Part shown: positions 23,692 through 30,483 of the stretch, one piece after another
Position numbering within the stretch: the first letter of the stretch is position 1
Layout of the letters: every line of letters starts with the position of its first letter
NCBI GenBank assembly: GCA_944384025.1
Contig: CALWRS010000016.1
Coordinates: forward strand, 1 to 38,235
Origin: an uncultured Lachnospiraceae bacterium
GTDB lineage: Bacteria > Bacillota > Clostridia > Lachnospirales > Lachnospiraceae
DNA length: 38,235 bases
Direction: 5' to 3'
Program-made: the position numbers and the translations under genes
The notes under the pieces: generated by a model
Databases searched by the model: none
What the model saw: only the letters and a program-made list of their open reading frames with translations
Told to the model about the DNA's origin: nothing

Positions 23692-25056
23692 TTACTCTTT
23701 TTTTACTTTCTTCTCTTCCGGCCGCAAAACCTCGCCCGTAAACGGGCGTTCCGCGTTTAATTCCAGCAAAACGAAGCTGATAATAATCAGCATTTCGTAC
23801 GGAACCGGGCAAAATTCGCCCGGATTAAAACAGGACATAATAAAAATTCCAAGGCAAGAGAGCGAAATCGAAAGCGGAAGCGGGAGTCTAGAGGCAAGCA
23901 TAATCTGCAAGCGGCGGTAGTAATGGTACGAGTAAGCGAATACGCCAAAAAGCCCCATGCTTCCGACAATCTGAAACGGCAGCGAGTGGTACCAGCAAAG
24001 CGCGCCGGTCTTCGGGTCGTAAATGTCTGTGTTTCCAAGGTAGCCAATCCCTGAGCCAAACGGCAGATTTTCTCTTAAATACGAAAGCGCCCGCTTTGCC
24101 ATAGGAATGCGCCCGCCTAGGTCGTTAAAAAAGTCGCCGTCGTCGCAGCGCGAGCGGTAAAACTCGATCACCATCGGATACGCCATAACCGCAAGCACCA
24201 CAAGCCCGCAAAGCATCCCAATATTAAACGCTTTTTCTTCCTTGTCCGTCTCTACGTACGCCAAATACACAAAGCAGAGGAACAGCTCGAGTGCGCCGCA
24301 CAAAAGCCCGCCCCGCGAGCCCGTTAGCACAATACAGCCGTACAAAAACAAGCCCGCAAATACGTGGTGCTTTCGCCGTATGGCGTGGTAAAACGGAAAC
24401 GGCATCGCAAACATTAAAAACGTCGCGTAGTTGTTTCTGCTTGGAAGCTCGAGCGCTTCTAGCGTCTCTAAAAAGAGCTCCATTTTTTCCGCGTACTTAT
24501 ATAAAACGACGAACGCCGCAAAAAAGCCCATCAAATACATGACGTAGACGAAATACTCAAGCACGTCGTACTCTCTTGGCACTGCGTACTGCGAGCGCAT
24601 AAGCAAGTAAATAAGCACCATCCCAAGCCCAAGTCCAAGCGTATAATACAGGCTGATGGGCGAAAAATACTGCCGCGCCGGAATCATCCCAACGCCGCCA
24701 AGCACAAGCGCCGCCGACACCAAAAGAAGACTTGGGAAAATTCTTCCCACAGTAATTTTTTTCCGGTAGCGGACAAAGTGATAAATGACCGCCCCGGCAA
24801 AGGGGAGCGCAAGCCACCAAAGCCGGATAAAGATGTGGTAGGAGTCGTACATGGTGGAGAGGAAGACACACGCTAGCAAAAACGGCAAAAGCGTCGGCAT
24901 AATGTCTTCGCTGAAAATAAGGATCAGCATTAAAATTCCCGCAAAGACAAAAAGACCCACGACCTGCGCGTCCAAAACAACGACCATAACGGCCAACAAA
25001 AATATCCCATATAAGAAATTTCGCCCCAATACCTGTTTTTCGAATGCAGCTCTCAT
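23692..25056 (-). CDS. O-antigen ligase / Wzy-family membrane protein
   Basis: The 454-aa protein has about 11-12 hydrophobic helices and the Wzy_C motif region CIVLTGSRGGLLCGALELFL, followed by the large extracytoplasmic loop with RSRCDDGDFFNDLGGRIPMA and LPFGSGIGYLGN. The family joins lipid-linked glycans to acceptors and includes WaaL, Wzy and the pilin O-glycosyltransferases PglL and TfpO. It has its own promoter and a GGAGG site before ATG 25056, and is encoded directly before the pilus operon on the same strand. Pilin glycosylation is an attractive guess from position; capsule or teichuronic polymer synthesis is equally possible, as no other glycan genes are nearby. Confidence 0.82.
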   Translation of the reverse strand: MRAAFEKQVLGRNFLYGIFLLAVMVVVLDAQVVGLFVFAGILMLILIFSEDIMPTLLPFLLACVFLSTMYDSYHIFIRLWWLALPFAGAVIYHFVRYRKKITVGRIFPSLLLVSAALVLGGVGMIPARQYFSPISLYYTLGLGLGMVLIYLLMRSQYAVPREYDVLEYFVYVMYLMGFFAAFVVLYKYAEKMELFLETLEALELPSRNNYATFLMFAMPFPFYHAIRRKHHVFAGLFLYGCIVLTGSRGGLLCGALELFLCFVYLAYVETDKEEKAFNIGMLCGLVVLAVMAYPMVIEFYRSRCDDGDFFNDLGGRIPMAKRALSYLRENLPFGSGIGYLGNTDIYDPKTGALCWYHSLPFQIVGSMGLFGVFAYSYHYYRRLQIMLASRLPLPLSISLSCLGIFIMSCFNPGEFCPVPYEMLIIISFVLLELNAERPFTGEVLRPEEKKVKKE

Positions 25057-25083
25057 AAGTTCCTCCGTAACGTAACACCTTCT

Positions 25084-25112
25084 TTTTTAGCATAGCGGGC
25101 GGGAAATGTCAA
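25084..25112 (-). promoter_or_regulatory. Sigma-A promoter of the ligase-family gene
   Basis: On the minus strand TTGACA (25112-25107) and TAAAAA (25089-25084) are 17 bp apart, with TG one base before the -10. The -35 box overlaps the stop codon of spmA. Confidence 0.65.
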
Positions 25113-25693
25113 GATTTATGTACTTTACAGAACAAAACTGCCACAGCGGTCGATACGGCAGTCGCCGCAAGCGAAGGCAGGACAATCGCCATCGGCGCAG
25201 CGCTTCCGTATTGGCTCCGGTAAGCGATTAAATTTACGGATATAAGCTGCAAGGACGATACGTTTAGGATGAGAAAGTCGCACATCGCATTGCTGGCGCT
25301 CCCTTTTGGGACGCTTGGGCGCTCCTCTTCTAACTTCGCTAACTCCTTCATCGCCAAAAGTCCCGCGGGCGTCGCCGCCCAGCCCAGTCCCAGCATATTT
25401 GCCGTTATGTTTAAGAGCATGGCTTTTTGCGCCGGATGACCCTTTGGCACCTTTGGAAACAGCCACGAAACCGGCGCCGCCAAAAGCTTCTCCAATCCCT
25501 TTAGGATGCCACCTGCCTGCGCGACTTCCATAAGCCCGCTCCAAAGCGCGACAATGCCAAGCATCGTAATCGACAGCGCAACCGCTTCCCGCGCAGAGCT
25601 TATGACCGCCGCTCCGACCGCCTCCGGCTTTCCGGCAATAAATCCGTAGGCAATGCCTACCGCCAGCATAAGTTCCCAAAGCAAATGCAGCAT
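25109..25693 (-). CDS. spmA: Spore maturation protein SpmA
   Basis: The 194-aa protein matches SpmA in length and motifs: TMLGIVALWSGLMEVAQAGG, NITANMLGLGWAATPAGLLA and MCDFLILNVSSLQLISVNLI. It is a membrane nucleoside-recognition/Gate protein that works with SpmB in dehydrating the spore core. The ATG at 25693 (MLHLLWELMLAVG) has GGAGACGG; the frame stays open upstream to 25945, but that part is antisense to abrB. A sigma-E-like promoter lies just upstream. In Bacillus spmA and spmB are adjacent; here spmB is at 8975 on the + strand with the pilus locus between them. Confidence 0.92.
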   Translation of the reverse strand: MLHLLWELMLAVGIAYGFIAGKPEAVGAAVISSAREAVALSITMLGIVALWSGLMEVAQAGGILKGLEKLLAAPVSWLFPKVPKGHPAQKAMLLNITANMLGLGWAATPAGLLAMKELAKLEEERPSVPKGSASNAMCDFLILNVSSLQLISVNLIAYRSQYGSAAPMAIVLPSLAATAVSTAVAVLFCKVHKS

Positions 25694-25723
25694 TTTCCGT
25701 CTCCGGCTTTTTTCTCCGGTAAC

Positions 25724-25752
25724 AGTATATGCAGCCGTCAAAAATTTCATTT
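25724..25752 (-). promoter_or_regulatory. Candidate sigma-E promoter of spmA
   Basis: On the minus strand AAATGAA (25752-25746) and CATATACT (25731-25724) are 14 bp apart, matching the spacing and the CATA..T core of sigma-E promoters. The same spacing is seen before spmB. Confidence 0.4.
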
Positions 25753-25784
25753 GTGAATTTCCTGTGTATTTTTCGTCTCCACAA

Positions 25785-25813
25785 TTGACACTTTTTGGAA
25801 AATGTGGTAGGGT
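25785..25813 (+). promoter_or_regulatory. Sigma-A promoter of the abrB-like gene
   Basis: TTGACA (25785-25790) and TAGGGT (25808-25813) are 17 bp apart, with an extended TG before the -10. The leader is about 40 nt and contains GAAGGAG before the ATG at 25860. Confidence 0.7.
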
Positions 25814-25859
25814 AGACGCAGGATTTCTTAATCCAAATAAAAAAACGAAGGAGAAGAGT

Positions 25860-26120
25860 ATGAAAAACACGGGGATTGTCCGAAGACTGGATGAACTTGG
25901 AAGAATTACGCTCCCGATTGAGCTAAGAAGAACGCTTGGCTGCACCGACCGCGATCAGCTGGAAATTTTCGTTGAGGGCGGCTGCGTTATCCTAAAGAAG
26001 TACGAACCCGCCGATATTTTCACCGGCAGCAAGACCGACCTGATTGAATATCAGGGAAAAACCGTTTCCAAAGAATCCATCCGCGAAATGGCTCTTTTAG
26101 CAGGCATTATAAAAGAGTAA
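25860..26120 (+). CDS. AbrB/SpoVT-type transition-state regulator
   Basis: The 86-aa DNA-binding protein has the swapped-hairpin AbrB fold: GIVRRLDELGRITLPIELRR, then DQLEIFVEGGCVILKKYEP. The C-terminal 35 residues are the multimerisation part. The Arg residues of the N-terminal hairpin contact DNA in AbrB. The ATG at 25860 has GAAGGAG. Its position next to rsmI is the same as Bacillus abrB beside yabC, which supports true AbrB over SpoVT. It may repress stationary-phase, biofilm or sporulation genes; the divergent spmA and the nearby pilus locus are possible targets, but no binding site was identified. Its 3' end is 19 nt from the convergent rsmI with only a weak GC-rich hairpin between. Confidence 0.9.
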   Translation: MKNTGIVRRLDELGRITLPIELRRTLGCTDRDQLEIFVEGGCVILKKYEPADIFTGSKTDLIEYQGKTVSKESIREMALLAGIIKE

Positions 26121-26139
26121 ACGGCGCGGGCGGCGCCAT

Positions 26140-26985
26140 CTACCCTTCTAACAGCTGCTGATAAACATCGCGCCTGCTTAGATTTCGGTCCTTGGCGACC
26201 GCCCGCATCGCTTCCTTTTTGTCCATTCCCTGCGCTTCGTAGTACTGCACGTGCTCCGCAAGCGTAAGCGTCTCCCACTTGCTTATTTCCCTCTCCCGAA
26301 GCTTCTTCGGGTCGCAACCGCGAATAACAAGCACGCACTCGCCTTTTGCAGGCTGCGCCTCGTAATACGCCGCCGCTTCCCGAAGCGTCGTTCGAAAAAC
26401 CGTCTCATGCTTTTTTGTAAGCTCCCGCAAAACCGACAACTCGCGCTCGCCGCCAAGCCGCTCTGCAAGCTCTGCAAGCGTCTCTTTAAGCCGATGCGGC
26501 GCTTCGTAAATTACAATCGTCCTCGTCTCTTCCAAAAGCTCCCGAAAAACCGCTTCCCGCTCCTTTTTTTCCACCGGCAAAAACGCTTCAAAACAAAATC
26601 TTCCCGTTGGCTGCCCCGAAAGCACAAGCGCCGTCACGCACGCGCACGCGCCCGGCAAAACCGTAACCGGCACGCCCGCCTCATACGCCATTTGCACAAG
26701 CGTCTCGCCAGGGTCGCTAATACCAGGCATCCCCGCATCCGTAATCAGCGCCACGCTCTCGCCCCCGCACAGCCGCCCAATAAGCTCCCGCCCCTTATCG
26801 TAACGATTATGCTCATGATAGCTCGTCATCTTCGTCGTTATGCCAAAATGATTCAAAAGCTTCCTGCTGTTCCTCGTATCTTCCGCCGCAATAACGTCCA
26901 CTTCCTTTAGCGTGCGCAAAACCCGCAAAGTAATATCCTCCAAGTTCCCAATAGGCGTAGCGCACACGTATAAAGTTCCGGTCAT
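26140..26985 (-). CDS. rsmI: 16S rRNA (cytidine1402-2'-O)-methyltransferase RsmI
   Basis: The 281-aa tetrapyrrole-methylase-fold enzyme starts MTGTLYVCATPIGNLEDITL and has AEDTRNSRKLLNHFGI, ALITDAGMPGISDPGE and YEAPHRLKETLAEL. These mark the SAM site and the RsmI family. It 2'-O-methylates C1402 in the ribosomal P site. It continues the ricT-trmN6 order seen in Bacillus but is separated from trmN6 by about 830 bp of repeats. The ATG at 26985 has AAGGAGG. Confidence 0.96.
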   Translation of the reverse strand: MTGTLYVCATPIGNLEDITLRVLRTLKEVDVIAAEDTRNSRKLLNHFGITTKMTSYHEHNRYDKGRELIGRLCGGESVALITDAGMPGISDPGETLVQMAYEAGVPVTVLPGACACVTALVLSGQPTGRFCFEAFLPVEKKEREAVFRELLEETRTIVIYEAPHRLKETLAELAERLGGERELSVLRELTKKHETVFRTTLREAAAYYEAQPAKGECVLVIRGCDPKKLREREISKWETLTLAEHVQYYEAQGMDKKEAMRAVAKDRNLSRRDVYQQLLEG

Positions 26986-27009
26986 AGGATCCTCCTTTTC
27001 TGTTTCCTT

Positions 27010-27812
27010 TTCAGGGTGAGGGGAAAATTCACCTCTTCAGGGGGGGACAATCACCTTCTCCTCGTAAAGGGTGAAAATTCACTTCTCATCGTAAAGGGTG
27101 AAAATTCACTTCTCATCGTAAAGGGTGAAGATTCACTTCTCATCGTAAAGGGTGAAGATTCACTTCTCATCGTAAAGGGTGAAAATTCACTTCTCATCGT
27201 GAAAAGAGGAATTTTCACTCTGAGAAGCTGAATTTTTCACCTTCGACGGGAAGATGAAGTCCCTCTCCATCCGACGAGAAGGTGAAGCCCCTCCCGGGGC
27301 GAAACCTTCTCTTCTCGGGGCGGAAACTTCCCCTTCTCCGGGGGTGGAACTCTCTCTTCTCCGGGTGGAACTTTCTCTTCTCGGGGCGAAAATTCACTTT
27401 CTCAGAGTGAAAATTCCTCTTTTCACGATGAGAAGTGAATTTTTACCCCCCGATAAGAAGACGAATTCCCACCCCTGATAAGAAGTAAATTTTTCACCCC
27501 TTCCCGGGGCTAGAACTTCCTCTTCTCAGGGTTGAACTCTCTCTTCCCGGGGGGGTGGAGCCTTCTCTTCGGGGCGGAAATTCCCCTTCTCCGGGGGTGG
27601 AACTCTCTCTTCTCCGGGTGGAACTTTCTCTTCTCGGGGCGAAAATTCACTTTCTCAGAGTGAAAATTCCTCTTTTCACGATGAGAAGTGAATTTTCACC
27701 CCCCCTACGATGAGAAGTGAATTTTCTCCCCCCTCCCGATAAGAAGACGAATTCCCACCCCCCTACGATGAGAAGTGAATTTTCACCCCCCAAGAAGACG
27801 AAATTCCCCCCT
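27010..27812. repeat. Minisatellite-like repeat region between trmN6 and rsmI
   Basis: The whole gap is made of short G/C-run and TTCTC-rich units in both orientations. It has five tandem 27-bp units (27064-27198), a perfect 116-bp direct duplication (27328-27443 and 27581-27696, 253 bp apart) and a perfect 45-bp inverted repeat (27182-27226 against 27399-27443). Reverse-oriented copies of the unit core lie at 27428, 27681, 27706 and 27764. The theme contains the near-palindrome GTGAAAATTCAC. No gene, promoter or RNA gene was recognised. It should be transcribed with the operon from the right. Confidence 0.92.
27064..27198 (+). repeat. Five tandem 27-bp units
   Basis: Each unit starts GTAAAGGGTGAA, continues AATTCACTTCTCATC, and is 27 bp long. 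Units 3 and 4 differ by one A-to-G change. Because 27 is divisible by 3 an ORF runs through them, encoding VKGENSLLI repeats, but it has no ribosome binding site and is probably not a gene. There are no spacers, so it is not a CRISPR array. Confidence 0.92.
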
Positions 27813-27813
27813 C

Positions 27814-28566
27814 CTAAAAGTTATACTCCCTCGCCACTTCCTCCGTATACTTCCCCGGCGCCTCGAAGATGACAAGCGGCGCTTCCACCGTGAGCATCCG
27901 ACGCCCGCCTTTTACGCACTCTAAAAGCACCATATTGGGCTCCTTGTGCGCGTACGGATGCACGAAGCGCATTCGCTTTGGTTCTAGTCTAAAGCGCGTC
28001 AGCGTTACGAAAAGTTCGGTCAGGCGAAACGGCCGATGTACTAGGAACAGCCGGCCGCCGCTCTTTAGCACAAGCGAGCTCTCTCTGGCTACGTCTTCAA
28101 ACGAGCAGAGGATTTCGTGCCGCGCCACGGCTTTTGCGTCTACGGGGCCGGTCAGCCCGTGGCCGCACGCAAGATACGGCGGGTTGCAGCATACGACGTC
28201 AAACGCCGCTCTTCCAAACAGCGCGGACGCTTCTTTTAGGTCGCCCTCGCGGATTTCTATCTTCTCTTCCAGTCCGTTAAGCGCGACGCTCCTTCTTGCC
28301 ATGTCTGCGCTCTCCGGCTGGATTTCAAGGCCCACTAAGCGCCTTGCCTTTGTTTTGGCGGATAAAAGCAGCGGCAAAATGCCGGTTCCGGTTCCCAAAT
28401 CCAGGCAATCTTCTCCTGCTTTTACGTGCGCAAAGCCGCTTAGCAAAACTGCGTCCATCCCAAAGCAAAACCGCTTCCGATGCTGTAGGATGCGAAGGCC
28501 GTTTCGCTGCAGATCGTCTATGCGTTCGCCGGGTTTTTGCAGGGCGGCGGGCATATGCTCAGTCAT
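27814..28566 (-). CDS. trmN6: tRNA1(Val) (adenine37-N6)-methyltransferase TrmN6 (YabB-like)
   Basis: The 250-aa class I SAM methyltransferase has the motif I region DCLDLGTGTGILPLLLSAKT, acidic motif II (GLEIQPESADMA) and the catalytic NPPY (VVCCNPPYLA) of adenine-N6 enzymes. The N-terminal GLRILQHRKRFCFGMDAVLL is typical of the TrmN6/YabB family. It overlaps the ricT gene by 8 nt, so translation is coupled. Downstream is the minisatellite region. Confidence 0.92.
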   Translation of the reverse strand: MTEHMPAALQKPGERIDDLQRNGLRILQHRKRFCFGMDAVLLSGFAHVKAGEDCLDLGTGTGILPLLLSAKTKARRLVGLEIQPESADMARRSVALNGLEEKIEIREGDLKEASALFGRAAFDVVCCNPPYLACGHGLTGPVDAKAVARHEILCSFEDVARESSLVLKSGGRLFLVHRPFRLTELFVTLTRFRLEPKRMRFVHPYAHKEPNMVLLECVKGGRRMLTVEAPLVIFEAPGKYTEEVAREYNF

Positions 28567-29470
28567 CCAAGTGCCGCCCTTCCTTCTTTTCTAAAAGCTC
28601 CAGCTCGCGCAAGTCGGGATCAAACTCGGTTCTTGATTTTTTGCGCTTTGGCTGAAAAATCAAGTCCTCCACCGGATATTCCCGCGCTTCCTTTTCTTCT
28701 CCGTCCTTGCCGTTCACCGAAATAAGCACTTTCACGCGCTGTTTGAGCACGCTTACGTCCGCTACTTCTCCGTGGTGACCGTCTTTTGTGCGTACGCTAT
28801 CGCCCACATCCGGCAGCTTGCTGTTTAAGTACTCGTAAGCGTCTTCTTCGTACTTTAGGCAGCACATAAGCCGTCCGCACCTTCCGCTGATTTTGGTCGG
28901 GTTTAGGGAGATGTTTTGCTCCTTCGCCATTTTTACGGACACGGGAATAAAGTCGGAAAGGTAAGAGTGGCAGCAGACTTCCCTGCCGCAAATGCCTAAG
29001 CCGCCGCATAGCTTCAGCTCGTCGCGGACGCCGATTTGCCGCAGCTCAATGCGCGTGCGAAATACCGACGCCAAGTCTTTTACCAGCTCTCGGAAATCTA
29101 CCCTGCCGTCGGCGGTGAAGTAAAACAGCACTTTATTTCTGTCAAACGTGTACTCGCAGTCAATCAGCTTCATCACAAGGCCGTGCTTCGCTATTTTTTC
29201 CTCGCAGATTACAAGCGCTTCCTTTTCCCTTTCTCGATTGTCCTGCGCGATTATCGCGTCTTCGGGCGTCGCAACGCGCAGAACCGGCTTTAGCGGCTGC
29301 ACAAGCTTTTCTTCCTCGATTTCCCGGCGTCCCAAAATCACCAAACCGTACTCAACGCCGCGCACCGTTTCTACAATTACGTGGTCGCCCTGCTGAATGT
29401 CGAAATCCAGCGGATCGAAATAATAAATTTTTCCTGCGACGCGAAAGCGCACGCCGATAACTGAAATCAT
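28559..29470 (-). CDS. ricT: PSP1/RicT (YaaT) regulatory iron-sulfur protein
   Basis: The 303-aa PSP1-domain protein starts MISVIGVRFRVAGKIYYFDP. Its Cys-rich middle (ELKLCGGLGICGREVCCHSY and SGRCGRLMCCLKYEEDAYEY) is the region that takes part in iron-sulfur binding in the Bacillus RicT-RicA-RicF complex, which steers RNase Y and affects sporulation and biofilm timing. A basic linker and an acidic C-terminus follow. The ATG at 29470 overlaps the holB stop as ATGA and has GGAGGAAGG, so this start replaces longer ones. The order holB-ricT-trmN6 is the usual Firmicutes one. Confidence 0.93.
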   Translation of the reverse strand: MISVIGVRFRVAGKIYYFDPLDFDIQQGDHVIVETVRGVEYGLVILGRREIEEEKLVQPLKPVLRVATPEDAIIAQDNREREKEALVICEEKIAKHGLVMKLIDCEYTFDRNKVLFYFTADGRVDFRELVKDLASVFRTRIELRQIGVRDELKLCGGLGICGREVCCHSYLSDFIPVSVKMAKEQNISLNPTKISGRCGRLMCCLKYEEDAYEYLNSKLPDVGDSVRTKDGHHGEVADVSVLKQRVKVLISVNGKDGEEKEAREYPVEDLIFQPKRKKSRTEFDPDLRELELLEKKEGRHLDD

Positions 29471-30483
29471 GTTCCTTCCTCCCATGGCTGTTTGTAAAAG
29501 CATTCGGATAAATGGCTAAGCATAATCCAAACGCTTGTTTCTAAATTTACGTTCGCGTCTTTTTTTGCTCGAAACGCGCTTAGTTCTTCCTGCATCCGGC
29601 GCAAAGCCTCGTACGACAGCGCGTCCGCCTGACGGGCGATTTCTCCGGCTTCTTCCGGATACATTAGCCTTCCCTTCGCGCCCGCCGCCTTATACACAAG
29701 CAGGTCGCGAATCCACAAAAGCATCAGCTCCAAGTCGTCCGCTAACGATTCTTTTGCTGCGGCAAGCTCTTTTGTCTGCGTAACGCGCCGATGCGCGTCG
29801 TCTGACGGCAGACTCTTCATCAGGCGCACAACCGCTTCTCTTCGCGCTTGCAATTGTTCCGACGCTGCAAATGCGGCTGCCATTCCCGGGCTTCCTCCCG
29901 CAAGCGCCGCCGCCAGCCGCGCGCGGTAGTCCGGAATTTGGTATTTCTCCATGAGAAACGCGACAATTTCTTCGTCTCCCACCGGCAAAAACGGCAAATG
30001 CACAATCCGCGACCGGATTGTCTCAAGAAGCCGCTCCGCCCGGCTGCAAAGCAGCACAATAACGCCGTATGCGGGCGGCTCTTCTAACGTTTTTAAAAGA
30101 GCGTTTTGCGCGGCTTCGTTCATTTTTTCTGCTTCGTCAATCAGAAAAATCCGGTATTTTCCGGCGTAGGGCTTAATGCTCATCGGCTGATTGACCTGCT
30201 CGCGGATATCGTCAACGCCAATAACCGTTTTCGTGCGGGTCACGTACGTGACGTCCGGCTGATTTCCTCCAAGCATCTGAAGGCAGGAGCGGCACTGCCC
30301 GCAAGGCTCGCTCCCCTTTTTTTCGCACAGAAGCGCCGCCGCAAAGCGCTCTGCCACAAAGCGCTTGCCAATCCCGTCCGGGCCGGAGAAAAGGTAGGCG
30401 TGCGCAACTCTCCCGCGCGAAATCGCCTCTTGCAAATGTTCGGTAATTTTCCGGTTTCCTACAACTTCACGAAAGCTCCACAT
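29467..30483 (-). CDS. holB: DNA polymerase III delta' subunit HolB
   Basis: The 338-aa clamp-loader subunit has HAYLFSGPDGIGKRFVAERF (P-loop with Arg after Lys, a degenerate Walker A as in many delta' proteins), a four-Cys zinc module (CEKKGSEPCGQCRSC) and IFLIDEAEKMNEAAQNALLK, with LEEPP next. The C-terminal 100 residues form the collar. The ATG at 30483 lies inside the preceding gene (17-nt overlap) with GAGGAC upstream. In Bacillus a thymidylate kinase precedes this gene; here the upstream gene ends in a guanylate-kinase-like domain. Confidence 0.94.
   Translation of the reverse strand: MWSFREVVGNRKITEHLQEAISRGRVAHAYLFSGPDGIGKRFVAERFAAALLCEKKGSEPCGQCRSCLQMLGGNQPDVTYVTRTKTVIGVDDIREQVNQPMSIKPYAGKYRIFLIDEAEKMNEAAQNALLKTLEEPPAYGVIVLLCSRAERLLETIRSRIVHLPFLPVGDEEIVAFLMEKYQIPDYRARLAAALAGGSPGMAAAFAASEQLQARREAVVRLMKSLPSDDAHRRVTQTKELAAAKESLADDLELMLLWIRDLLVYKAAGAKGRLMYPEEAGEIARQADALSYEALRRMQEELSAFRAKKDANVNLETSVWIMLSHLSECFYKQPWEEGT

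Noticed and set aside
26121-26139. Terminator between abrB and rsmI
   Set aside because: Only a short GGCGCC-type palindrome without a T-run.
26251-26910. 219-codon + frame opposite rsmI
   Set aside because: Extremely Arg/Lys/His-rich translation typical of antisense shadow frames; rsmI is certain.
27064-27198. CRISPR array
   Set aside because: Units are contiguous with no variable spacers, and no cas genes are in the window.
27016-27231. Open frame of VKGENSLLI repeats
   Set aside because: It exists because the repeat unit is 27 bp; there is no ribosome binding site and the flanking repeats shift frame.
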